A stretch of DNA of 64,000 bases from Linyphia triangularis (taxonomy: Eukaryota; Arthropoda; Arachnida; Araneae; Linyphiidae): assembly GCA_963978545.1 (NCBI GenBank), contig OZ021721.1, forward strand, positions 37,125,348 through 37,189,347, in the 5' to 3' direction. A model generated the notes under the pieces. It saw nothing but the letters and a program-made list of their open reading frames with translations. It was not told where the DNA came from and did no database searches. Of the stretch, positions 27,401 through 42,637 are shown piece after piece (the first letter of the stretch is position 1; every line of letters starts with the position of its first letter). The translations under genes and the position numbers were made by a program.

Positions 27401-29094
27401 TTTTTCCCGTTTGTGATATTGAAGCTCATATATAGGAGAATCTCCAATTTGAATTTTGTAACACTCATTAATTAAGAAGTGGGTCTAAAGTTGGTCCAAA
27501 AAGTGCAATATTCTCGAAAATACAATTCCCCATTGAAAACACATGGCGGACTATTCAATGAATTATTGTTCAAAAAGTAAAATTTTCAAAATTTTTTCCC
27601 GTTTGTGATATTGAATATTATACATAGGAGAATCTCCGATTCCAATTTTATAACACTGATTAAATAAGAAGTGGGTCTAAAGTTGGTCCCAAAAATTGCA
27701 CTTTAAACATTTTCGTTTTAAATTTTTCCCATGTTAACCGTATGGAAAATTTGACACTTCTAAATTTTCAAAATTTTAAAATCTTTTTGCAACTACGGTA
27801 ATAGAAATTATCGCCCGAATCGATTTCCATTTTAAAATCGCCATTAAAGTGAAATTTTACTCTTCACAATCCAGTTATTGCACCCAAAAATGTCATCCGT
27901 TTGAAAATACATTAAACTTGTAAATCCTTAGGCAATTTTCAAATTCTCAGTCTTTGAAATTTAACCTTAATTTTCTGCCTAGGATCAAAAAATTCATTAC
28001 CAGATTTTATTCTTATAATCAATTTGCTTATAAAATGGTATTTTAGCACTGAAAATCGAACTAATGTAAATTTAAAAGACAGCCTGAAAACATTTTATGA
28101 GGGCTTTCGTTTCAAAATTTCTACTTTTCATATAACTATTCAAAACTAGTTTTTTGGAGAAAATGTGGAACTTAGTTTGATTTATAAAGTGTTTTTGATT
28201 AAAAAAACACAATTTGGAACAATTTGTTTTAAATGAAATTTTCCTTTTATCCTCCTTCCACACGAAACTGAAATATTTGACGATTTTCGAAAATATTAAT
28301 TTTTGATTTACAGAATACTATTTTTATATAAAATTGGTCCAAGAATGATTATAAAACATATATCCAATTCAAATTCACAATTTGAAAGCATTTGAGTCAT
28401 TTTCTCGAAAATAAAATTCCCCATTGAAAATACATGGCGGACTATTCCATGAATTATTGTTCAAAAAGTAAAATTTTCAAAACATTTTCCCTTTTTTTAT
28501 ATTGAAGCTCATATATAGGAGAATCTCCAATTTGAATTTTATAACACTCATTAAATAAGAAGTGGGTCTAAAGTTGGTCCAAAAAGTGCAATTTTCTCAA
28601 AATTAAAATTCCCCCATTGAAAACACATGTCGGACTATTCAATGAATTATTGTTCAAAAAGTAAAATTTTCAAAAATTTTTCCTATTTGTTAATTTGAAG
28701 CTTATACATAGGAGAATCTCCGATTTCAATTTTATAACTCTGACTAAATAAGAAGTGGGTCTAAAGTTGGTCCAAAAAGTGCAATTTTCTCAAAAATAAA
28801 ATTCCCCCATTGAAAACATATGGCGGACTATTCAATGAATTATTGTTCAAAAAGTAAAATTTTCAAAATTTTTTCCCGTTTGTGATATTGAAGCTCATAT
28901 ATAGGAGAATCTCCAATTTGAAGTTTGTAACACTCATTAATTAAGAAGTGGGTCTAAAGTTGGTCCAAAAAGTGCAATTTTCTCGAAAATACAATTCCCC
29001 ATTGAAAACACATGGCGGACTATTCAATGAATTATTGTTCAAAAAGTAAAATTTTCAAAATTTTTTCCCGTTTGTGATATTGAATATTATACAT
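21430..29094. repeat. Satellite block 7: second copy of the large duplicated segment
   Basis: L units start at 21430, 22515, 23600, 25071, 26155 and 27626. S units start at 22322, 23407, 24493, 24686, 24879, 25962, 27048, 27241, 27434, 28517, 28710 and 28903. Markers shared with the first copy include gtttaaaaag at 24821, gcaatattctcg near 24951 and tatcgagcgaatc in L 25071. Markers shared only with the third copy include catatgactattc in L 21430 and ggtaatagaaatt in L 27626. Confidence 0.93.
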
Positions 29095-32000
29095 AGGAGA
29101 ATCTCCGATTCCAATTTTATAACACTGATTAAATAAGAAGTGGGTCTAAAGTTGGTCCCAAAAATTGCACTTTCAAACATTTTCGTTTTAAATTTTTCCC
29201 ATGTTAACCGTATGGAAAATTTCACACTTCTAAATTTTCAAAATTTTAAAATCTTTTTGCAACTACGGTAACAGAAATTATCGCCCGAATCGATTTCCAT
29301 TTTAAAATCGCCATTAAAATGAAATTTTACTCTTCACAATCCAGTTATTGCACCCAAAAATGTCATCCGTTTGAAAATACATTAAACTTGTAAATCCTTA
29401 GGCAATTTTCAAATTCTCAATCTTTGAAATTTAACCTTAATTTTCTGCCTAGGATCAAAAAATTCATTACCAGATTTTATTCTTATAATCAATTTGCTTA
29501 TAAAATGGTATTTTAGCACTGAAAATCGAACTAATGTAAATTTAAAAGACAGCCTGAAAACATTTTATGAGGGCTTTCGTTTCAAAATTTCTACTTTTCA
29601 TATAACTATTCAAAACTAGTTTTTTGGAGAAAATGTGGAACTTAGTTTGATTTATAAAGTGTTTTTGATTAAAAAAAACACAATTTGGAACAATTTGTTG
29701 GAAATGAAATTTTCCTTTTATCCTCCTTCCACACGAAACTGAAATATTTGACGATTTTCGAAAATATTAATTTTTGATTTACAGAATACTATTTTTATAT
29801 AAAATTGGTCCAAGAATGATTATAAAACATATATCCAATTCAAATTCACAATTTGAAAGCATTTGAGTCATTTTCTCGAAAATACAATTCCCCATTGAAA
29901 ATACATGGCGGACTATTCCATGAATTATTGTTCAAGTAGTAAAATTTTCAAAACATTTTCCCTTTTTTTATATTGAAGCTCATATATAGGAGAATCTCCA
30001 ATTTTAATTTTATTACACTCATTAAATAAGAAGTGGGTCTAAAGTTGGTCCAAAAAGTGCAATTTTCTCAAAATTAAAATTCCCCCATTGAAAACACATG
30101 TCGGACTATTCAATGAATTATTGTTCAAAAAGTAAAATTTTCAAAAATTTTTCCTATTTGTTAATTTGAAGCTCATATATAGGAGAATCTCCAATTTGAA
30201 TTTTATAACACTCATTAAATAAGAAGTGGGTCTAAAGTTGGTCCAAAAAGTGCAATTTTCTCGAAAATACAATTCCCCATTGAAAACACATGGCGGACTA
30301 TTCAATGAATTATTGTTCAAAAAGTAAAATTTTCAAAAAATTTTCCTATTTGTTAATTTGAAGCTTATACATAGGAGAATCTCCGATTTCAATTTTATAA
30401 CTCTGACTAAATAAGAAGTGGGTCTACAGTTGGTCCAAAAAGTGCAATTTTCTCAAAAATAAAATTCCCCCATTGAAAACACATGGCGAACTATTCAATG
30501 AATTATTGTTCAAAAAGTAAAATTTTCAAAATTTTTTTATATTTGTTAATTTGAAGCTTATACATAGGAGAATCTCCGATTCCAATTTTATAACACTGAT
30601 TAAATAAGAAGTGGGTCTAAAGTTGGTCCCAAAAAGTGCACTTTCAAAGTGTTTCGTTTTAAATTTCCCCCATGTAAATCGTATGAAAAATTTCCCACTT
30701 CTAAATTTTCAAACTTTTACAATCTTTTTGCAGCAAGGGTAACAGAAATTATCGCCCTAATCGATTTCCATATTAAAATCGCCATTAAAGTGAAATTTTA
30801 CTCTTCACAATCCAGTTATTGCACCCAAAAATGTCATCCGTTTGAAAATACTTTAAACTTGTAAATCCTTAGGCAATTTTCAAATTCTCAGTCTTTGAAA
30901 TTTAACCTTATATTTCTGCCTAGGATCATAAAATTCATTACCAGATTTTATTCTGATAATCAATTTGCTTATAAAATGGTATTATAGCACTGAAAATCGA
31001 ACTAATGTAAATTTAAAAGACAGCCTGAAAACTTTTTATGAGCTCTTTCGTTTCAAAATTTCTACTTTTCATATAACTATTCAAAACTAGTTTTTTGGAG
31101 AAAATTTGGAACTTAGTTTGATTTATAAAGTGTTTTTGATTAAAAAAACACAATTTGGAACAATTTGTTGGAAATGAAATTTTCCTTTAATCCTCCTTCC
31201 ACACGAAACTGAAATATTTGACGATTTTCGAAAATATTAATTTTTGATTTACAGAATACTATTTTTATATAAAATTGGTCCAAGAATGATTATAAAACAT
31301 ATATCCAATTCAAATTCACAATTTGAAAGCATTTGAGTCATTTTCTCGAAAATACAATTCCCCATTGAAAATACATGGCGGACTATTCCATGAATTATTA
31401 TTCAAAAAGTAAAATTTTCAAAACATTTTCCTATTTGTTAATTTGAAGCTTATACATAGGAGAATCACCGATTTCAATTTTATAACTCTGACTAAATAAG
31501 AAGTGGGTCTAAAGTTGGTCCAAAAAGTGCAATTTTCTCAAAACTAAAATTCCCCCATTAAAAACACATGGCGGACTATTCAATGAATTATTGTTCAAAA
31601 AGTAAAATTTTCAAAACATTTTCCCGTTTTTTATATTGAAGCTCATATATAGGAGAATCTCCAATTTGAATTTTATAACACTCATTAAATAAGAAGTGGG
31701 TCTAAAGTTGGTCCAAAAAGTGCAATTTTCTCGAAAATACAATTCCCCATTGAAAACACATGGCGGACTATTCAATGAATTATTGTTCAAAAAGTAAAAT
31801 TTTCAAAAATTTTTCCTATTTGTTAATTTGAAGCTTATACATAGGAGAATCTCCGATTTCAATTTTATAACTCTGACTAAATAAGAAGTGGGTCTACAGT
31901 TGGTCCAAAAAGTGCAATTTTCTCAAAAATAAAATTCCCCCATTGAAAACACATGGCGAACTATTCAATGAATTATTGTTCAAAAAGTAAAATTTTCAAA

Positions 32001-33697
32001 AATTTTTTATATTTGTTAACTTGAAGCTTATACATAGGAGAATCTCCGATTCCAATTTTATAACACTGATTAAATAAGAAGTGGGTCTAAAGTTGGTCCC
32101 AAAAAGTGCACTTTCACAGTGTTTCGTTTTAAATTTCCCCCATGTAAATCGTATGAAAAATTTCCCACTTCTAAATTTTCAAACTTTTACAATCTTTTTG
32201 CAGCAAGGGTAACAGAAATTATCGCCCTAATCGATTTCCATATTAAAATCGCCATTAAAGTGAAATTTTACTCTTCACAATCCAGTTATTGCACCCAAAA
32301 ATGTCATCCGTTTGAAAATACATTAAACTTGTAAATCCTTAGGCAATTTTCAAATTCTCAGTCTTTGAAATTTAACCTTAATTTTCTGCCTAGGATCAAA
32401 AAATTCATTACCAGATTTTATTCTTATAATCAATTTGCTTATAAAATGGTGTTTTAGCACTGAAAATCGAACTAATGTAAATTTAAAAGACAGCCTGAAA
32501 ACATTTTATGAGGGCTTTCGTTTCAAAATTTCTACTTTTCATATAACTATTCAAAACTAGTTTTTTGGAGAAAATTTGGAACTTAGTTTGATTTATAAAG
32601 TGTTTTTGATTAAAAAAACACAATTTGGAACAATTTGTTTGAAATGAAATTTTCCTTTAATCCTCCTTCCACACGAAACTGAAATATTTGACGATTTTCG
32701 AAAATATTAATTTTTGATTTACAGAATACTATTTTTATATAAAATTGGTCCAAGAATGATTATAAAACATATATCCAATTCAAATTCATAATTTGAAAGC
32801 ATTTGAGTCATTTTCTCGAAAATACAATTCCCCATTGAAAATACATGGCGGACTATTCCATGAATTATTGTTCAAAAAGTAAAATTTTCAAAACATTTTC
32901 CTATTTGTTAATTTGAAGCTTATACATAGGAGATTCTCCGATTTCAATTTTATAACTCTGACTAAATAAGAAGTGGGTCTAAAGTTGGTCCAAAAAGTGC
33001 AATTTTCTCAAAACTAAAATTCCCCCATTGAAAACACATGGCGGACTATTCAATGAACTATTGTTCAAAAAGTAAAATTTTCAAAACATTTTCCCGTTTT
33101 TTATATTGAAGCTCATATATAGGAGAATCTCCAATTTGAATTTTATAACACTCATTAAATAAGAAGTGGGTCTAAATTTGGTCCAAAAAGTGCAATTTTC
33201 TCGAAAATACAATTCCCCATTGAAAACACATGGCGGACTATTCAATGAATTATTGTTCAAAAAGTAAAATTTTCAAAATTTTTTCCTATTTGTTAATTTG
33301 AAGCTTATACATAGGAGAATCTCCGATTTCAATTTTATAACTCTGACTAAATAAGAAGTGGGTCTACAGTTGGTCCAAAAAGTGCAATTTTCTCAAAAAT
33401 AAAATTCCCCCATTGAAAACACATGGCGGACTATTCAATGAATTATTGTTCAAAAAGTAAAATTTTCAAAATTTTTTCCCGTTTGTGATATTGAAGCTCA
33501 TATATAGGAGAATCTCCAATTTGAATTTTATAACACTCATTAATTAAGAAGTGGGTCTAAAGTTGGTCCAAAAAGTGCAATTTTCTCGAAAATACAATTC
33601 CCCATTGAAAACACATGGCGGACTATTCAATGAATTATTGTTCAAAAAGTAAAATTTTCAAAAATTTTTCCTATTTGTTAATTTGAAGCTTATACAT
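29095..33697. repeat. Satellite block 8: one alpha-like and two beta L units
   Basis: L units start at 29095 (alpha-like head, eight-A tail), 30566 (beta) and 32036 (beta). S units start at 29988, 30181, 30373, 31458, 31651, 31843, 32928, 33121, 33313 and 33506. S 29988 and 30181 are both S-b. The L at 30566 keeps the 'ctttaaac/ctgataatc' tail, while the L at 32036 has 'cattaaac/cttataatc'. S 31458 carries the dyad-breaking gaatcacc. Confidence 0.92.
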
Positions 33698-36600
33698 AGG
33701 AGAATCTCCGATTCCAATTTTATAACACTGATTAAATAAGAAGTGAGTCTAAAGTTGGTCCCAAAAAGTGCACTTTCAAAGTGTTTCGTTTTAAATTTCC
33801 CCCATGTAAATCGTATGAAAAATTTCCCACTTCTAAATTTTCAAACTTTTACAATCTTTTTGCAGCAAGGGTAACAGAAATTATCGCCCTAATCGATTTC
33901 CATATTAAAATCGCCATAAAGTGAAATTTTACTCTTCACAATCCAGTTATTGCACCCAAAAATGTCATCCGTTTGAAAATACTTTAAACTTGTAAATCCT
34001 TAGGCAATTTTCAAATTCTCAGTCTTTGAAATTTAACCTTATATTTCTGCCTAGGATCATAAAATTCATTACCAGATTTTATTCTGATAATCAATTTGCT
34101 TATAAAATGGTATTATAGCACTGAAAATCGAACTAATGTAAATTTAAAAGACAGCCTGAAAACTTTTTATGAGCTCTTTCGTTTCAAAATTTCTACTTTT
34201 CATATAACTATTCAAAACTAGTTTTTTGGAGAAAATTTGAAACTTAGTTTGATTTATAAAGTGTTTTTGATTAAAAAAACACAATTTGGAACAATTTGTT
34301 GGAAATGAAATTTTCCTTTAATCCTCCTTCCACACGAAACTGAAATATTTGACGATTTTCGAAAATATTAATTTTTGATTTACAGAATACTATTTTTATA
34401 TAAAATTGGTCCAAGAATGATTATAAAACATATATCCAATTTAAATTCACAATTTGAAAGCATTTGAGTCATTTTCTCGAAAATACAATTCCCCATTGAA
34501 AATACATGGCGGACTATTCCATGAATTATTGTTCAAAAAGTAAAATTTTCAAAGCATTTTCCTATTTGTTAATTTGAAGCTTATACATAGGAGAATCTCC
34601 GATTTCAATTTTATAACTCTGACTAAATAAGAAGTGGGTCTAAAGTTGGTCCAAAAAGTGCGATTTTCTCAAAACTAAAATTCCCCCATTGAAAACACAT
34701 GGCGGACTATTCAATGAATTATTGTTCAAAAAGTAAAATTTTCAAAATTTTTTCCCGTTTGTGATATTAAATCTTATACATAGGAGAATCTCCGATTCCA
34801 ATTTTATAACACTGATTAAATAAGAAGTGGGTCTAAAGTTTATCCCAAAAATTGCACTTTCAAACATTTTCGTTTTAAATTTTTCCCATGTTAACCGTAT
34901 GGAAAATTTCACACTTCTAAATTTTCAAAATTTTAAAATCTTTTTGCAACTACGGTAACAGAAATTATCGCCCGAATCGATTTCCATATTAAAATCGCCA
35001 TTAAAGTGAAATTTTACTCTTCACAATCCAGTTATTGCACCCTAAAATGTCATCCGTTTGAAAATACTTTAAACTTGTAAATCCTTAGGCAATTTTCAAA
35101 TTCTCAGTCTTTGAAATTTAACCTTATATTTCTGCCTAGGATCATAAAATTCATTACCAGATTTTATTCTGATAATCAATTTGCTTATAAAATGGTATTA
35201 TAGCACTGAAAATCGAACTAATGTAAATTTAAAAGACAGCCTGAAAACTTTTTATGAGCTCTTTCGTTTCAAAATTTCTACTTTTCATATAACTATTCAA
35301 AACTAGTTTTTTGGAGAAAATTTGAAACTTAGTTTGATTTATAAAGTGTTTTTGATTAAAAAAACACAATTTGGAACAATTTGTTGGAAATGAAATTTTC
35401 CTTTAATCCTCCTTCCACACGAAACTGAAATATTTGACGATTTTCGAAAATATTAATTTTTGATTTACAGAATACTATTTTTATATAAAATTGGTCCAAG
35501 AATGATTATAAAACATATATCCAATTTAAATTCACAATTTGAAAGCATTTGAGTCATTTTCTCGAAAATACAATTCCCCATTGAAAATACATGGCGGACT
35601 ATTCCATGAATTATTGTTCAAAAAGTAAAATTTTCAAAACATTTTCCTATTTGTTAATTTGAAGCTTATACATAGGAGAATCTCCGATTTCAATTTTATA
35701 ACTCTGACTAAATAAGAAGTGGGTCTAAAGTTGGTCCAAAAAGTGCGATTTTCTCAAAACTAAAATTCCCCCATTGAAAACACATGGCGGACTATTCAAT
35801 GAATTATTGTTCAAAAAGTAAAATTTTCAAAATTTTTTCCCGTTTGTGATATTAAATCTTATACATAGGAGAATCTCCGATTCCAATTTTATAACACTGA
35901 TTAAATAAGAAGTGGGTCTAAAGTTTATCCCAAAAATTGCACTTTCAAACATTTTCGTTTTAAATTTTTCCCATGTTAACCGTATGGAAAATTTCACACT
36001 TCTAAATTTTCAAAATTTTAAAATCTTTTTGCAACTACGGTAACAGAAATTATCGCCCGAATCGATTTCCATATTAAAATCGCCATTAAAGTGAAATTTT
36101 ACTCTTCACAATCCAGTTATTGCACCCAAAAATGTCATCCGTTTGAAAATACATTAAACTTGTAAATCCTTAGGCAATTTTCAAATTCTCAGTCTTTGAA
36201 ATTTAACCTTAATTTTCTGCCTAGGATCAAAAAATTCATTACCAGATTTTATTCTTATAATCAATTTGCTTATAAAATGGTGTTTTAGCACTGAAAATCG
36301 AACTAATGTAAATTTAAAAGACAGCCTGAAAACATTTTATGAGGGCTTTCGTTTCAAAATTTCTACTTTTCATATAACTATTCAAAACTAGTTTTTTGGA
36401 GAAAATGTGGAACTTAGTTTGATTTATAAAGTGTTTTTGATTAAAAAAACACAATTTGGAACAATTTGTTGGAAATGAAATTTTCCTTTTATCCTCCTTC
36501 CACACGAAACTGAAATATTTGACGATTTTCGAAAATATTAATTTTTGATTTACAGAATACTATTTTTATATAAAATTGGTCCAAGAATGATTATAAAACA

Positions 36601-37336
36601 TATATCCAATTCAAATTCACAATTTGAAAGCATTTGAGTCATTTTCTCGAAAATACAATTCCCCATTGAAAATACATGGCGGACTATTCCATGAATTATT
36701 GTTCAAAAAGTAAAATTTTCAAAACATTTTCCCTTTTTTTATATTGAAGCTCATATATAGGAGAATCTCCAATTTGAATTTTATAACACTCATTAAATAA
36801 GAAGTGGGTCTAAAGTTGGTCCAAAAAGTGCAATTTTCTCAAAATTAAAATTCCCCCATTGAAAACACATGTCGGACTATTCAATGAATTATTGTTCAAA
36901 AAGTAAAATTTTCAAAAATTTTTCCTATTTGTTAATTTGAAGCTTATACATAGGAGAATCTCCGATTTCAATTTTATAACTCTGACTAAATAAGAAGTGG
37001 GTCTAAAGTTGGTCCAAAAAGTGCAATTTTCTCAAAAATAAAATTCCCCCATTGAAAACACATGGCGGACTATTCAATGAATTATTGTTCAAAAAGTAAA
37101 ATTTTCAAAATTTTTTCCTTTTGGTGATATTGAAGCTCATATATAGGAGAATCTCCAATTTGAATTTTATAACACTCATTAATTAAGAAGTGGGTCTAAA
37201 GTTGGTCCAAAAAGTGCAATTTTCTCGAAAATACAATTCCCCATTGAAAACACATGGCGGACTATTCAATGAATTATTGTTCAAAAAGTAAAATTTTCAA
37301 AATTTTTTCCCGTTTGTGATATTGAATATTATACAT
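33698..37336. repeat. Satellite block 9: beta-alpha-alpha cassette
   Basis: L units start at 33698 (beta), 34782 (alpha) and 35867 (alpha). S units start at 34589, 35674, 36759, 36952 and 37145. The L at 33698 is 891 bp because of a one-base deletion (cgccataaag for cgccattaaag). The order and spacing reproduce 8938-11999 at an offset of 24759-24760. Confidence 0.93.
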
Positions 37337-40300
37337 AGGAGAATCTCCGATTCCAATTTTATAACACTGATTAAATAAGAAGTGGGTCTAAAGTTGGTCC
37401 CAAAAATTGCACTTTCAAACATTTTCGTTTTAAATTTTTCCCATGTTAACCGTATGAAAAATTTCACACTTCTAAATTTTCAAAATTTTAAAATCTTTTT
37501 GCAACTACGGTAACAGAAATTATCGCCCGAATCGATTTCCATTTTAAAATCGCCATTAAAGTGAAATTTTACTCTTCACAATCCAGTTATTGCACCCAAA
37601 AATTTCATCCGTTTGAAAATACATTAAACTTGTAAATCCTTAGGCAATTTTCAAATTCTCAGTCTTTGAAATTTAACCTTAATTTTCTGCCTAGGATCAA
37701 AAAATTCATTACCAGATTTTATTCTTATAATCAATTTGCTTATAAAATGGTATTTTAGCACTGAAAATCGAACTAATGTACATTTAAAAGACAGCCTGAA
37801 AACATTTTATGAGCGCTTTCGTTTCAAAATTTCTACTTTTCATATAACTATTCAAAACTAGTTTTTTGGAGAAAATTTGGAACTTAGTTTGATTTATAAA
37901 GTGTTTTTGATTAAAAAAACACAATTTGGAACAATTTGTTTGAAATGAAATTTTCCTTTAATCCTCCTTCCACACGAAACTGAAATATTTGACGATTTTC
38001 GAAAATATTAATTTTTGATTTACAGAATACTATTTTTATATAAAATTGGTCCAAGAATGATTATAAAACATATATCCAATTCAAATTCATAATTTGAAAG
38101 CATTTGAGTCATTTTCTCGAAAATACAATTCCCCATTGAAAATACATGGCGGACTATTCCATGAATTATTGTTCAAAAAGTAAAATTTTCAAAACATTTT
38201 CCTATTTGTTAATTTGAAGCTTATACATAGGAGATTCTCCGATTTCAATTTTATAACTCTGACTAAATAAGAAGTGGGTCTAAAGTTGGTCCAAAAAGTG
38301 CAATTTTCTCAAAACTAAAATTCCCCCATTGAAAACACATGGCGGACTATTCAATGAACTATTGTTCAAAAAGTAAAATTTTCAAAACATTTTCCCGTTT
38401 TTTATATTGAAGCTCATATATAGGAGAATCTCCAATTTGAATTTTATAACACTCATTAAATAAGAAGTGGGTCTAAATTTGGTCCAAAAAGTGCAATTTT
38501 CTCGAAAATACAATTCCCCATTGAAAACACATGGCGGACTATTCAATGAATTATTGTTCAAAAAGTAAAATTTTCAAAAATTTTTCCTTTTGGTGATATT
38601 GAAGCTCATATATAGGAGAATCTCCAATTTGAATTTTATAACACTCATTAATTAAGAAGTGGGTCTAAAGTTGGTCCAAAAAGTGCAATTTTCTCGAAAA
38701 TACAATTCCCCATTGAAAACACATGGCGGACTATTCAATGAATTATTGTTCAAAAAGTAAAATTTTCAAAATTTTTTCCCGTTTGTGATATTGAATATTA
38801 TACATAGGAGAATCTCCGATTCCAATTTTATAACACTGATTAAATAAGAAGTGGGTCTAAAGTTGGTCCCAAAAATTGCACTTTCAAACATTTTCGTTTT
38901 AAATTTTTCCCATGTTAACCGTATGGAAAATTTCACACTTCTAAATTTTCAAAATTTTAAAATCTTTTTGCAACTACGGTAACAGAAATTATCGCCCGAA
39001 TCGATTTCCATTTTAAAATCGCCATTAAAGTGAAATTTTACTCTTCACAATCCAGTTATTGCACCCAAAAATTTCATCCGTTTGAAAATACATTAAACTT
39101 GTAAATCCTTAGGCAATTTTCAAATTCTCAGTCTTTGAAATTTAACCTTAATTTTCTGCCTAGGATCAAAAAATTCATTACCAGATTTTATTCTTATAAT
39201 CAATTTGCTTATAAAATGGTATTTTAGCACTGAAAATCAAACTAATGTAAATTTAAAAGACAGCCTGAAAACATTTTATGAGCGCTTTCGTTTCAAAATT
39301 TCTACTTTTCATATAACTATTCAAAACTAGTTTTTTGGAGAAAATTTGGAACTTAGTTTGATTTATAAAGTGTTTTTGATTAAAAAAACACAATTTGGAA
39401 CAATTTGTTTGAAATGAAATTTTCCTTTAATCCTCCTTCCACACGAAACTGAAATATTTGACGATTTTCGAAAATATTAATTTTTGATTTACAGAATACT
39501 ATTTTTATATAAAATTGGTCCAAGAATGATTATAAAACATATATCCAATTCAAATTCATAATTTGAAAGCATTTGAGTCATTTTCTCGAAAATACAATTC
39601 CCCATTGAAAATACATGGCGGACTATTCCATGAATTATTGTTCAAAAAGTAAAATTTTCAAAACATTTTCCTATTTGTTAATTTGAAGCTTATACATAGG
39701 AGATTCTCCGATTTCAATTTTATAACTCTGACTAAATAAGAAGTGGGTCTAAAGTTGGTCCAAAAAGTGCAATTTTCTCAAAACTAAAATTCCCCCATTG
39801 AAAACACATGGCGGACTATTCAATGAACTATTGTTCAAAAAGTAAAATTTTCAAAACATTTTCCCGTTTTTTATATTGAAGCTCATATATAGGAGAATCT
39901 CCAATTTGAATTTTATAACACTCATTAAATAAGAAGTGGGTCTAAATTTGGTCCAAAAAGTGCATTTTTCCCGAAAATACAATTCCCCATTGAAAACACA
40001 TGGCGGACTATTCAATGAATTATTGTTCAAAAAGTAAAATTTTCAAAATTTTTTCCTATTTGTTAATTTGAAGCTTATACATAGGAGAATCTCCGATTCC
40101 AATTTTATAACACTGATTAAATAAGAAGTGGGTCTAAAGTTGGTCCCAAAAAGTGCACTTTCAAAGTGTTTCGTTTTAAATTTCCCCCATGTAAATCGTA
40201 TGAAAAATTTCCCACTTCTAAATTTTCAAACTTTTACAATCTTTTTGCAGCAAGGGTAACAGAAATTATCGCCCTAATCGATTTCCATATTAAAATCGCC

Positions 40301-42637
40301 ATTAAAGTGAAATTTTACTCTTCACAATCCAGTTATTGCACCCAAAAATGTCATCCGTTTGAAAATACTTTAAACTTGTAAATCCTTAGGCAATTTTCAA
40401 ATTCTCAGTCTTTGAAATTTAACCTTATATTTCTGCCTAGGATCATAAAATTCATTACCAGATTTTATTCTGATAATCAATTTGCTTATAAAATGGTATT
40501 ATAGCACTGAAAATCGAACTAATGTAAATTTAAAAGACAGCCTGAAAACTTTTTATGAGCTCTTTCGTTTCAAAATTTCTACTTTTCATATAACTATTCA
40601 AAACTAGTTTTTTGGAGAAAATTTGAAACTTAGTTTGATTTATAAAGTGTTTTTGATTAAAAAAACACAATTTGGAACAATTTGTTGGAAATGAAATTTT
40701 CCTTTAATCCTCCTTCCACACGAAACTGAAATATTTGACGATTTTCGAAAATATTAATTTTTGATTTACAGAATACTATTTTTATATAAAATTGATCCAA
40801 GAATGATTATAAAACATATATCCAATTTAAATTCACAATTTGAAAGCATTTGAGTCATTTTCTCGAAAATACAATTCCCCATTGAAAATATATGGCGGAC
40901 TATTCCATGAATTATTGTTCAAAAAGTAAAATTTTCAAAACATTTTCCTATTTGTTAATTTGAAGCTTATACATAGGAGAATCTCAGATTTCAATTTTAT
41001 AACTCTGACTAAATAAGAAGTGGGTCTAAAGTTGGTCCAAAAAGTGCGATTTTCTCAAAACTAAAATTCCCCCATTGAAAACACATGGCGGACTATTCAA
41101 TGAATTATTGTTCAAAAAGTAAAATTTTCAAAATTTTTTCCCGTTTGTGATATTAAATCTTATACATAGGAGAATCTCCGATTCCAATTTTATAACACTG
41201 ATTAAATAAGAAGTGGGTCTAAAGTTTATCCCAAAAATTGCACTTTCAAACATTTTCGTTTTAAATTTTTCCCATGTTAACCGTATGGAAAATTTCACAC
41301 TTCTAAATTTTCAAAATTTTAAAATCTTTTTGCAACTACGGTAACAGAAATTATCGCCCGAATCGATTTCCATATTAAAATCGCCATTAAAGTGAAATTT
41401 TACTCTTCACAATCCAGTTATTGCACCCAAAAATGTCATCCGTTTGAAAATACATTAAACTTGTAAATCCTTAGGCAATTTTCAAATTCTCAGTCTTTGA
41501 AATTTAACCTTAATTTTCTGCCTAGGATCAAAAAATTCATTACCAGATTTTATTCTTATAATCAATTTGCTTATAAAATGGTGTTTTAGCACTGAAAATC
41601 GAACTAATGTAAATTTAAAAGACAGCCTGAAAACATTTTATGAGGGCTTTCGTTTCAAAATTTCTACTTTTCATATAACTATTCAAAACTAGTTTTTTGG
41701 AGAAAATGTGGAACTTAGTTTGATTTATAAAGTGTTTTTGATTAAAAAAACACAATTTGGAACAATTTGTTGGAAATGAAATTTTCCTTTTATCCTCCTT
41801 CCACACGAAACTGAAATATTTGACGATTTTCGAAAATATTAATTTTTGATTTACAGAATACTATTTTTATATAAAATTGGTCCAAGAATGATTATAAAAC
41901 ATATATCCAATTCAAATTCACAATTTGAAAGCATTTGAGTCATTTTCTCGAAAATACAATTCCCCATTGAAAATACATGGCGGACTATTCCATGAATTAT
42001 TGTTCAAAAAGTAAAATTTTCAAAACATTTTCCCTTTTTTTATATTGAAGCTCATATATAGGAGAATCTCCAATTTGAATTTTATAACACTCATTAAATA
42101 AGAAGTGGGTCTAAAGTTGGTCCAAAAAGTGCAATTTTCTCAAAATTAAAATTCCCCCATTGAAAACACATGTCGGACTATTCAATGAATTATTGTTCAA
42201 AAAGTAAAATTTTCAAAAATTTTTCCTATTTGTTAATTTGAAGCTTATACATAGGAGAATCTCCGATTTCAATTTTATAACTCTGACTAAATAAGAAGTG
42301 GGTCTAAAGTTGGTCCAAAAAGTGCAATTTTCTCAAAAATAAAATTCCCCCATTGAAAACACATGGCGGACTATTCAATGAATTATTGTTCAAAAAGTAA
42401 AATTTTCAAAATTTTTTCCTTTTTGTGATATTGAAGCTCATATATAGGAGAATCTCCAATTTGAATTTTATAACACTCATTAATTAAGAAGTGGGTCTAA
42501 AGTTGGTCCAAAAAGTGCAATTTTCTGGAAAATACAATTCCCCATTGAAAACACATGGCGGACTATTCAATGAATTATTGTTCAAAAAGTAAAATTTTCA
42601 AAATTTTTTCCCGTTTGTGATATTGAATATTATACAT
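37337..42637. repeat. Satellite block 10: alpha-like pair followed by beta-alpha cassette
   Basis: L units start at 37337, 38806, 40083 (beta) and 41168 (alpha). S units start at 38229, 38422, 38614, 39698, 39891, 40975, 42060, 42253 and 42446. The first two L units share the private variant aaatttcatccg for aaatgtcatccg and are followed by S-a units with ggagattctcc. S 40975 has a broken dyad (gaatctcag). The run 40083-42059 recurs at 53731-55707. Confidence 0.92.
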
